Source: Galeruca laticollis (Eukaryota; Arthropoda; Insecta; Coleoptera; Chrysomelidae). From it: a DNA stretch of 64,000 nucleotides. The position numbers were made by a program, and so were the translations under genes. The stretch spans positions 212,590,744-212,654,743 of the forward strand of contig OY998180.1 of the NCBI GenBank assembly GCA_963921935.1. The letters run 5' to 3'. Below the pieces are notes generated by a model. The model did not search any database. It had not been told where the DNA came from and worked only from the letters and a program-made list of their open reading frames with translations. This document shows, in pieces, positions 44,531 through 55,189 of the stretch. The stretch's first letter is position 1. Each line of letters opens with the position of its first letter.

Positions 44531-44695
44531 GTAAATTTGTGTTGTTTAAATTCTAAACTGTTACTTTTAGCAATTTGACTTTGAAAAACTACCCTAATAA
44601 CGCTCCACCTTCGGTGTCGCGTTTTTAATAGTTGACAGTTTCTCCGGTCTAATTGCTAGGCAACAGTTTCTCATTAAACAACCGAAATTTACCCG
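44531..44695. repeat. Long inverted repeat at the right end of the Crypton-like element
   Basis: Arms run from ggtaaatttgtg through aaactgtta, gcaatttgac and back as gtctaattgc, caacagtttc and aaatttacc around ccaccttcggtg. It corresponds to 5507-5681; this copy has more mismatches. Confidence 0.8.
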
Positions 44696-44703
44696 TTAAA
44701 ATA

Positions 44704-46475
44704 GTTATTATAAATGAGAAAAACACAAAAAAAAATTTTTAGAAAAAAATTCGACTGTGTGCTTAAGACCACTCGGCAAAAGTGGCAACTTTATTGGCAA
44801 TCGCAATCCATTTATATCGTATTAGTAGTATTTGGATCGTATTAGTAGAATAAATGAGAAATAAGTCAGAAATTAAAGTTATTATTTATTATATTCTATA
44901 TAAATCAAATTATTTATTTCCGTTATCGTATTCTACAAAGGATACAATGGGTTTGTGATAACTAAAATGAATACTTTAGATTGAATTTTACTTATATATC
45001 TAGAAAAAACTTCATCAATTGTAGTTTCGTATTTTGTTGTACTTTTATTTATTTTTATTTAAATCCAATGTGATCTTCAAAAAATCAATCCAAGACTTTA
45101 ATGTTTCTTGTAAAAAATCAATATTGAAATCTCCGCTCAAGATCATAGTTTATCTATGTTCCGATTAAGCAAAGCAGACCCTGCTGTTGTATAAGTGAAT
45201 GAATTTTCATGGATTAATTCAATTATTTTATTTACATTTTGATTAGAAACATGAAGTGATACACACACTCATAGATGAACCCCATAGATTTTCAGCTCTC
45301 CTGATCCAGTGCAACGGGTTCTATACATCCAGATATACTACATTTTTGGGTAATTTCGGTTTGTTTATTTGTTTAAACCTTCCTTTTTTTAAATGTTATT
45401 TTATGCTATAACTGATTATGTTACTTTTGATTGATTCTATTCATTATAATAGTTCGTATGTCGCTATCAATTTGTATAAATTATAGTGATTGTAATCTTC
45501 AGGATATTGGAGAGAAATCATGACCAGTTTTGTTTGGTAAGAAGAACACAAGCAACAAATCAAAATTTTTCTCTTTCTTCCATGAACATACATTATTTAG
45601 CGGTGGTGAGAAGCATAATTCGTTCACTTTAGACGTAAACCTCTATTTTTTAATCTTTTTTTGTGTTATTCAATTATACTTGGTAATAGCAACTTGTAAT
45701 ATCATTTTATATTCAAATAATCAAAGTTACTATTAGATTCAACAGAAAAAGAAAATTTACAGAGCCAACGAAATATCACTGCACATTTTTATTTCTATCT
45801 TCAACTTCTCAACACTTCTGATATTTCACATCTCATAAATCAGTGGAGAAAGAAACAAATAAAAAACTAGCATTCCCTGGAGTGTTTCCCTTAGCAAACA
45901 AAACATAAGCCGAAAATCTGCTGGGGCTAGTCACCCCACGACACCGAAATGGCCATTTTCATTATCGCTAAATATATAGCAGCAATATTTACATTCAGTC
46001 ATTTTTTTCGTTATCCCTTTACTCTCTATTTTAGTGTTTAATATCGACATATTTCGATAACAGAGATAAACTCCGTGCAGTCCTTCGACAACCAATACTG
46101 CTATATTGATATATACTGCGAATATGTGCAATGAAGACAGGGAAATATATGTTTTTATCACCAACGTTAACTTCATTCTAGGTATAAATAGTAATTAATA
46201 GTACCATTCTTCATCGTTATATTTCGCAAGGAATATTTTTTGGATAAAAACTATGAAAGTCACAAATGCTACAAAAGTAATTAATTACAAACTATGCTCA
46301 ATTAAACTTATGTTATTTGGACTGAAAAGCTCCATTTTTTCATTAGTAAGTGCCTTGAAAAATATTATTTAAGGAAGTATTGAAATAAGTCCCTGATGAC
46401 CTATTTCCACAAACTTTAGAAAATAACTTTCTATCAAATTTGTATTTCTTTAATGGTTTAATCACACTTATCATC
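44704..46475. other. AT-rich, no gene recognised
   Basis: No recognisable gene or repeat on either strand. Confidence 0.5.
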
Positions 46476-46477
46476 GT

Positions 46478-48250
46478 TCAGTCGCTTGTATTTTTTTGAG
46501 TTAGTGAATATCGGAATGCTAAATTTCGAAATGCCAATTTTTGTTTACTATTAAATAAGATAATTGACGTTTGTTTGATGTAACTATCAAAATTATTTGA
46601 AGAAAGAGGGGCAAAATAACATAAAATAACAAACTGAAAATAACATAAGAAAATAAATTCGAAAATAGCTACCAAAAAATGGATAATACATCCAATTTTA
46701 GTAGAAAACGAGCAGATGATTTGAAAGCTGTAGATTGTAAGAGGTGTCGTACAGATCCTGCAGACAATCAAGCACTCCGACTTATGAGATCTTTTGTGCA
46801 TTACTCTTAATCTATTCGAGACCCGGGATTCTGAGACTTCATGCGAAATTTACTCGTTTACTGGGAGTTAAGTTCTTGACATCAGAGGGCATTAGGAAGG
46901 CCCCTCCCAGAAAAGTACTGAGCATTCGCAAAGCAAATATTCTGCAGTTTCAACAACGTTCTCGCAGTATCGACAACATGATACCTCAGAGGGCAGTATT
47001 CAGTGAGGAGTCCCGTTACCAAATTACTTCAAGTCCATATTGTAGTAAGGCGGGAAATATTCCGTCATTTCCAGGCGACTCAAATCTTTTGATAGCCCAT
47101 TCGGTTCTTTGAGCTGTCAAGATTTTACCAACTAGGCTTTTGCTGGATTAGTTGGGGCTGTGGAAAAATTTTTCTCATTCTCCACATCCGTTTTAGACCT
47201 GGGAAAGAGCGTTTTCAACAGAACACAGAACTTTTGTTGGGGTTATCAGTGTATCCTTCTTCCGGCAAATTATTAATTCCCTCGCACATTTGTCTCCATG
47301 TTCTCCTTCTTGATTTCTGGAGTTCTTTTTTGTAATCCAAAAGAACTATTAGTGATATTCCCAGTGTTCTAGATTCTTAGCTCTATTAAAAAGTCTTCCC
47401 AGTTTTGCCAGTTCCTTATTACACCAATGCACATATCTAGTGGTCGACTTTTATTTTTCAGGACAACTACCTTCGTATGCTTTTATTATGGAATTTTTGA
47501 AGTTGTTTCGAGGTGTTTTCAAGTTCCTTGATTGAATCAATGGAAATTAGTTGATCCGTCGATAGCCTTTCGAGATATTCTTTATAAATATTCCAGTTAG
47601 TCAACCCCGGTACACTTTATCCTTCGAAGCTTTTATCAGATGTCTCCAAATGTTATCAAAGAAATGCCAGTTGTAAATGTGATTAGTCATAAATGGATCC
47701 ACGAGGGTTAAATCAAGAACCTGTTTCCTAGACGCATTTATAAAGGTGGTTTTATTTCCTCTATTTATAATGTCGATATTAATAGCCGAAAAATATTATA
47801 AAAGGTACTCACCCCGTGTATTTATGTCTGTACTTCCACATGTCAAGTGATGGGCGTTCGCGTCGTAGCACAGAATGAAGTGTCTGTTCTTTTTCCTACA
47901 TCATCTGAAGAGGCGTTGTTGAATACCCTGGGAATAACTACCTGCCTCAGTTGACACTTCCACAATAGCGGTTACCAAATCTCCAGTGGTGAACAGGAAA
48001 AAACTTAATGTTTGGTGCGAACAATATTATTCCTCGTGGCTTTTCGTGAGAAGTGCTATACAGTAACTTACACGACTTTTCATTGAGTCCTTGTATCTGG
48101 TCCCCATTAATCGAGGGTTTTGGAGTAGCCTTATATGAATATTGTCTTCAATAAACCTCCTTCTAAGCACTTTAGTAGCTGATTTTGAACGTTGGAGGTT
48201 AATTTGAAGACAGTTGAGCTTTCGGTTGTTCAGGACGTTCAATGCACTCT
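46478..48250 (-). pseudogene. R1/LOA-like LINE ORF2, RT core deleted
   Basis: On the minus strand KLNCLQINLQRSKSATKVLR (48215 on) opens an endonuclease domain. Further on are ILCYDANAHHLTCGSTDINT and LLYFSAINIDIINRGNKTTF (47870-47780; one stop removed from this reading), then RKQVLDLTLVDPFMTNHIYN. A linker continues through FCEGINNLPEEGYTDNPNKS to EWAIKRFESPGNDGIFPALL (47100-47040), the very start of the RT. It then joins at once to the C-terminal CRYCENVVETAEYLLCECSV (46985-46925), a Cys-rich knuckle. The RT fingers, palm and thumb are lost in one deletion. Many stops, so it is an old copy. Confidence 0.75.
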
Positions 48251-48750
48251 GTGATGCTGCACGTTTTCATGAGGATTTTGTCGTCTGTAGTTTTTGGGGA
48301 GCCTACCTCGCCCTGGGATTTTTCTTTATGGGTTTCAATATATTGTCCCACGAGAAGCTAGGGAAATAATTGTCACCTGGGGCAAAGCCCCGGATGTCGC
48401 AGGAAGGCTATTGAAACTAGGGAGCACCAGAACTAGCCATGCAGTTACAGGCTTATGCTCTTTCACCTTTAAATATTTCATTGCAGTTGTCTTTTTCTTG
48501 TCCGGATGTTACCCTTAAATTAGGGTGGTTTTTTCAACTATGCTTGGTTTAGATCCGTTGTATTCAGTTCACAACAGCCTTTCGCAATGCTATGCAGGAT
48601 CACCTCGGGCACGGTGCTATTCTTCATAGCGTAAACGATCTTGGAATAAGCGTCCTCAAGAGGTTTGTCTGACCTCCTCGGCTATTCACCTGGAGTCAGT
48701 GGCCATGTTACTGAATTTCATAAGTTAGATGAAGAACTCCATTAATTTAT
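48251..48750 (-). other. Possible ORF1 remnant of the R1-like LINE
   Basis: It lies directly upstream of the ORF2 relic on the same strand and is somewhat less AT-rich than its surroundings. Short coherent readings such as DAYSKIVYAMKNSTVPEVIL (near 48645-48590) exist, but I recognise no diagnostic motif. Confidence 0.3.
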
Positions 48751-51195
48751 CAAGATATTGTGAACTGATGAATAATCCTTCTGAACGCCAGGAGTTTGAG
48801 TTCTCAATAGGAAATATAGAACATAGTGATCAAACAAGCGGTTTAGAAAAATATTGATAAATCAAATGAAAACCACGAAACAATCTGTTAGTGTTTGTTG
48901 TGGAATTTTCAGGAATAAAATTGTTGGGCCAGTATTTTATGATTATATTTGAACTTGTGTTACTTACTTATCCCAAAATTTGAAACAGACTCTAATATAT
49001 TATAAATAGGGCAATGGAAATAATGAAACCATTAAATAGTAACCAGCAAGTCCAGATTTGACCCCTATGGATTTATATTTTCAGTGTTATTGCAAACACT
49101 AATAATAACTGTATACAAATAATTGAAAATAGGATTCAAATTAAAATGAACAATCTGAATGCTAATAAGAAATCCTTGTCGAGTGTTTTTATAAAATGCG
49201 AAGAAGTTATAAATTGACAATAATCAAGGATAATTTTCCCAATCTTATGGAAAATTACGATTTGTCGCACAAAACAAAACTTATACACATAAATTTATGT
49301 TAAAATATCCTTTATATCTCTAGGAACAATCGAGTAAAGTGGGTAACAAAATGGAGTTTTATTTATTCGGCAATGTTGACCTTCACCAATTCTGGAAAAT
49401 CTGAATCGATCTATTTTATGAGTCATCTTTCCAGGATTTGGATTTATTTACGGGATAAGGGTCAAGTTTATATGTCTATCAAGAAAAAGGTCATGTTTGA
49501 ACAAAAATTATAACGCCGAGAAGGCTTCTGTTAGAGGGCGAGTATAGTAATCCGAAAGTATATAAACATTTTAAGTAAGAATTGCGAAATGTGAACATTT
49601 TTGGAAATGAATTGATATATAGAAGGTTTGTCGGAATGAAGTTCAATGTTCTAATAATCAAAAACAGAAGTACCGAGATTTTCTTTCACTCTTTTTTTAC
49701 CGTATTGAACATACTATGTTATGATTTTATAGCCACTCTCATTATTTGGACGTTAAAGCATATAACTAATACATTTCGAAATTATAGTATATTAAATACA
49801 TTATCATCATTTACGGAAAGGCGCATTATTTTGATCATTCTTTTTAGTTATAGAGACAAGGTTTCTTTATTGCTAATGAACTCAATCTACTTTTAATAAA
49901 TCTCCTGGTTGATTATAATGAATAATTATTTGCAGGCGAGAACGAATGACCCAGAATACAAAACAAGCGTTACAGAGAAATTAGATTAAGGATTTTATTT
50001 ATCTAACCTTGAATAACTTCCATCACTTTATTTACTTAGCCTTGAATAATTCCATAATAAAATACGGTATAATCATTCAGCCCTATTAAGCACCAAGCTC
50101 AAAAACAGATCGTTATTTTGCTCACGAAATTCTGGAAAAGCATTAATGAAAAACTTCTTTGAATGATTTGAAAAGGAAAATAGATTTACTTTCATATTAA
50201 TTTGATTATAAAAATATGATTCATTATTCGATTACATATTCCTGAAATAGTGTTATACAAAATCAAACTTTTGACTGCATTTATCGTAATGTTGGACATT
50301 TATTCAATCAGTTCACGATATTTACTATTCGTTATACAAACTGTAGTTCAATCCTGCAGTTGTTATTTTGAAGTATCACCATTCCATTATCAGCTTGAGC
50401 TAGAGCTTGTGAAATTATATTAAACTAGAATCTCACAAAGATTCGTTCTAAGCACTATATCGGCTTTAATCCCGTTAACATTATTGCAGACTAAGACAAA
50501 ATCACAACCCTCAACCCATCATCATCCAACAAATTCATTAAGAACGTCGACATTTATGATAAAATTTAAATCAATTGAATAAACAGAGACGAGATCTAAA
50601 TGACCTTGACGTTGGCTCATCCTATCCTTAAACATTCTTTCATTCCTTTCTACTATCTTATTATCAGTCAACCGCATCAAATATCAAAAAATCTAACGTG
50701 AATTTCGTTTTACCTCTACTGCGAAATTGGTGGATATGCAGGCGCATCCACCATAATGTAACATTCTGAATCGCCAAAATTTAAAAATATTAATCATTAT
50801 TGTCCGCCAATAATTCTTCCAATTTGTGACGTATAGAACTATTGCATTTGTTAATAAATTGTATTTGTGTATTTTATTTGAATTCTATTTTTCGTACAGA
50901 TTTCACGAATATTTCTGTTCTGTTTCTGTTCTGGTTCATATATACAAGGATTTCATGATTAGAAATTTGAACAGGATATGAGGGTTGTTTTAGAAGATAA
51001 AGGATAACAAAACCTAAATTCGTCTCCAGATTTTCATTAGTAATACCACTAGAATTCAAATTATTTCCGGCAATTTTTTGAACTTCGAATATTTTGTAAA
51101 TTATGCTGAGCCGAAAAACTTGTCAAGGTGGTTCAAAAAAATTAACAGATAATAAATGGCCGATACCAAATTTGAATAATACGAATATAGGTCCT
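48751..51195. other. AT-rich, no gene recognised
   Basis: No recognisable gene or mobile element; the short open frames look fortuitous. Confidence 0.5.
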
Positions 51196-52020
51196 GTAAG
51201 GCTCTTCAAAAATATATAGAAACAAACGGTTTTAAACATTAAAACTAACTCTTCCGCATCTATGAGATGCCCTGAACAATATTCTATCATAAAATTGTCA
51301 CTTGTTTACACTTCGGGGGATGTATCGTGCTAACAACCCGAAAATTTCTCCAAGAAGGACCAAAAATGTGACACTTCAGGTACCATAGCACCCGCTGTAC
51401 TAGATCTGGGGAGCTAAAAATCAATATGGTTCATCTATAAGACACCCTTAATAATATTCAATCATAAAATTGGTCCTTTGTATATACTCCGGAGGCTGTA
51501 TCGTGCTAACAAACTGAAAATTCTCCAAAAATGACAAAAGTTTGGTACTGCAAGTACCGTAGCAGTCGTTGTACTGGATTTAATGAGCCGACTATCAATA
51601 GGGTTCATATTTGAGACGCACTGAATAATATCCAATCATGAAATTGTTCACATGTATATACTTCGCAGGCTGTATCATGCTAACACACTGAAATTTCTCC
51701 TAACATGACAAAAATGTCGTACTTAAAGTACTATAGCACCTCTTGTATTGGCTCTGGTGAGCTGAAAATCAATAGGGTTCATCTGTGTGATGTCAAGCAT
51801 AAAATTGGTTACTTGTTGCACTTCGGGGACTGTATCGTGCTAACAAACTGAAATTTCTCAAAAAATGACAAAAATGTCGTGCTTCAAGTACAAAGTACTC
51901 GTTGTACTGGCTCTGGTGAGCTGAAAATCAATTGGGCTAATCTGTGAAATGTCCTATACAATAATCAATCATAAAAGTGGTGACTTGTTGCACTCCGGAG
52001 GCTGTATCGTGCTAACAAGA
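51196..52020 (+). repeat. Satellite-like array of ~174-bp units, five copies
   Basis: The word tgtatcgtgctaaca recurs at 51321, 51497, 51671 (tgtatcatgctaaca), 51831 and 52003, giving spacings of 176, 174, 160 and 172 bp. Each unit also has gaaaatttctcc..., atgacaaaaatgtcgt.ctt, gtac..tagcac, tctggtgagctgaaaatcaat, agggttcatctgt and caatcataaaattgg. No coding potential. It is unrelated in sequence to the ~170-bp repeat at 5.7-6.3 kb. Confidence 0.9.
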
Positions 52021-52330
52021 CATGTAACGAAAAGGGGCCGACGACGACGACTATGACATACACACAGAATTTCTACTCTAAAAATCGTTTTTTCGTGCTG
52101 CTCTTGATGGAAAACATATGAAAACAAATTGTCTGTTCTTAAATGTAAATCCAACGTGGAATCAGGCTATACTTCCAAGGGTTGGCACAAAATTTGTCCA
52201 GCTGGATATATCACCGTATCGTCGTGGTTTAATTTGGCAGCTTCTACGATTGGAATTGATACACAGAAATCACAGTTACGAATCACTCTGCAAGGGCAAC
52301 GTCAGTATCAAGATTAGCAAGAAATGGAGT
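52021..52330 (+). other. Unassigned sequence next to the satellite
   Basis: Two overlapping open frames (77 codons from 52118 and 62 codons from 52129) cover a less AT-rich block. One contains CKSNVESGYTSKGWHKICPA; I do not recognise it. It lies between the satellite and a Gypsy gag end and could be part of either repeat or of another element. Confidence 0.3.
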
Positions 52331-52499
52331 TGGCGAACAGCAATTAATTAAGATCAAAACAAGAAGCCGAAGAAGATCAAATGTCGGAAGTATGGTGAGC
52401 TAGAGGGCACGTACGCAGCCCGTCTAAGCGCTCCAGGACTCCTGCAACCCAAGAACTCCAGTCACAGAGGAAATTAGACAGGGGTGAACATCGAGCTTT
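52330..52499 (+). pseudogene. Gypsy gag zinc-knuckle end
   Basis: KKPKKIKCRKYGEL then, one frame on, GHVRSPSKRSRTPATQEL and QSQRKLDRGEH match the end of the gag at 43050-43165 (KKPRKIRFWNCGELGHVRSS, then NQEHQSQEN). The knuckle is frameshifted. The LTR starts right after it, so the whole of pol is missing. Confidence 0.75.
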
Positions 52500-52849
52500 T
52501 GTAACTATTCTTATCTAGACATTTCCAGTGAGGTCCATTGTTTTTGTGACCAGTCTTATTCAGACAATTCCAGAGAGGAGATTGTTTTTGTCAGCCGCAA
52601 ATCTAGAAGGTTCTGGTAAAAAGGGCACTTATATATAAAGACTACCGACCAGCGGGAGGAGTCAGTTTATAATATAAACAGTAAATATATAAATTAAGTC
52701 AGTCTTAGTGAATAAACAGTAGTAAAGTGTTTATATAAATTAGTGAATAGTTTAGTGAACAAATAAATTGAATGAGTAAACATATCGTGTGTTTGAATTT
52801 ATCCCACCCGTCGTAAAAAAACTTTTAAATAAATAAGAAAAACATTACA
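52500..52849 (+). repeat. Gypsy 3' LTR, 5'-truncated
   Basis: It matches the solo LTR at 35150-35519: cttatctagac, tttttgtgaccag, gtcagccgca, gggcacttatatataaag, gaggagtcagtttata, cgtgtgttt and atttatcccacccg, ending aaaaacattaca. The first ~120 bp of the LTR is not recognisable. A TATA box lies at 52632-52639. Confidence 0.8.
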
Positions 52850-55173
52850 ATATTTACAAATAGATGTAGATCACCATCAGCAACTAATGGAGACAATAAG
52901 ATCTGTCCTAAAAAATGTCTATCCAAGAATCTCAAGAGTAGGAATCGAGTCAATGTATTATAACTCAAGAATCTCAAAAGAATAAATAGACTTAAGCCAG
53001 TATAGTGTATAACAATTGTGTATTTCACATTAATAAAAACTATGGTAGTAAAAATAATATTTTAAATTATTTGTAATTAACTTATGCATAAATAATAATA
53101 TGTTGTAGTTAAAAGAAGATTAAATAATTCCATTTTGTTCTTTTAATAATATATAATACAGAGAGTTTAACAAAAGAAATTGTTGAATTGTTGACAGTTA
53201 ACCTTTCATAAAGTTTCGGGCTATCACTTTTTCTTCTATCAAAAATAATTTCCCTCCTTCTGGTACACCAGCAAGAAAAAAATTCTAAAAAATATACTGG
53301 TATCATGGCAACGTTAGAAAATGCTTGTATTTTATTGGTTGAATATTATTGGCGTGGAATTTTCCTTGGAATAAAATTTAAAAAATACCTAAAGTTTTGG
53401 AATTGTTTCAGATTGAGATGTATAAATAATATAATTTAATGAAAAAATAATACCTACATTGATTTTACGAAATTATAATTTATTATTATTGAAAATCATT
53501 TTTATGACATCAAAATTCATTCTGTGATTCCAGGAAAAGGCTTCCGTACCCTTAAGACATGATTCATTTTCAGTATGCAAATAAAGTGAAATTCAAATGC
53601 CGCAGGGCTTTTATTACAGCCCGTTAGACAGCATATCGCAAAAAGTGTAATACGAGGAGGGCACATCATCCCCCCATCAAATATCCCATTTAAGCCGTTC
53701 TAGAAATATCAGCCAGAAACAAAATTGTACCAATTATATCTAGCAGCGAAGTAGCTTATAACTTTTGGTAAAAGGGTGAAGGAATTTTGTGAAATACACT
53801 ATTAGAATGAGAGTTCAATTCAACAGTTCAAGCTATCAAACCATTCGATTTTACCAACTCTAAATTATTCTAGCATGGATTCTTGGTTGAGGATTTCTTC
53901 AAATTAAGAATGAATTAAAACGATACATTTAAATAAATAACTTTCACAGGATAATGTTAGAAAAAACGAGAGTATTCAAAAGGGGGTTTCAAATTTTCTT
54001 TTCGGTTTATTTATCATTGGATTTTATTTTACATGCATTCAAGAATAGTATTTCCAGAATAACTAATAACCAAAAACAAATTTAACCGACAAAAAAAGTA
54101 TTTCCGGTGATTCTAAGCTGAACTGAGAAACTTCTTTAATGCTGCGCAATTAAATCTTCACAATTTCTCAAAGTAATCATGTTGTATCATGCTGTTAGCG
54201 TGGAAATTCATTTAAAACAACCCTTCAAATTCTGCTACAATTGAATAATTTTATGTAATAGTGCTGTTTAATATCTACAAGATATTTAATTTAATATTTC
54301 GCGCGCAGTAATTTCGGAATTATAGTTTGTCAATAGATAAACGAGCAGAATACATAACCTCACTTATTCCGAACCTTTAGGAAATTATTGATGAGGTCAT
54401 GAAAATATTGTATTTAAAAAACAAGTGATGTTTGAAGCTTAGCGATAACTGCGATAATCATTAAAATACAGGATGTCACTACTTTAAAAATGCTTCGAAT
54501 TTAATAATATTTCTTCGAAATAATGAACTACTCAAACTCGAGCGAAAAACTGATTTATATTAATTAAAAGCTCATTAATTACACATTGATGGAAGTATAC
54601 ATTGTTATATTTGCGTTATAATACAAAAAAAGGAGAGATGTCTACTGAGAAAACTGAGTAGATTAACGACAGTTAGTCGACCCTTGACTATGCCTCTGAC
54701 ACTCAATGATGACATTTCCACTTCTGCCTCAATGCTTTAGGGTACAAAATCGCTTTGAGGTCTAACCATTATTCTAATGAAGTAAATAATAAAGGACCTT
54801 TCTCAGGATAATGAAGGACTAGCCGAAAGGGTCAGTTACAAAGACGAGTCTAAGAGTAATCACGTTATTTATCCTTGTCCTTTGACCCTTGGCTGCTGCA
54901 ACTTTTCTATTACTTATTTGCGTATATTCTTCCAGGCTTTTTACCTGATTAAATTAGTTGCAACTTCTTTTGATAAGAAGAATTGAATTTAGGAGTAAAT
55001 TGACTGACACAACTATTTTGATCCAACATTTTGCAAAAAACTAGTTCTTTTATCATAAATATTCACAATAAAGCATTTTTCATTTTTTTACTAATTAATA
55101 ATCAAGCTTTGTAAATATCAATTTACTATAAACATAAAACTCATATATCGGGTAATTTTGTAATAAGTTTAAG
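52850..55173. other. AT-rich, no gene recognised
   Basis: No recognisable coding sequence or repeat; the last bases contain the target site of the LINE that follows. Confidence 0.5.
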
Positions 55174-55189
55174 ATTATTGTAATTACTG
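55174..55189. repeat. Target-site duplication, left copy
   Basis: attattgtaattactg, identical to 58050-58065. Confidence 0.85.

Larger units (their letters stand above)
40687..44703 (+). mobile_element. Crypton-like tyrosine-recombinase element with nested insertions
   Basis: The left end (40687-40890) and right end (44420-44703) match the short derivative at 5157-5700, which fixes both borders. Between them lie the recombinase relic (to about 41915), a LINE (about 41925-42250 and 43330-44405) and a Gypsy gag fragment (about 42250-43325). The right end has the family's long hairpin (44531-44695). Confidence 0.75.
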
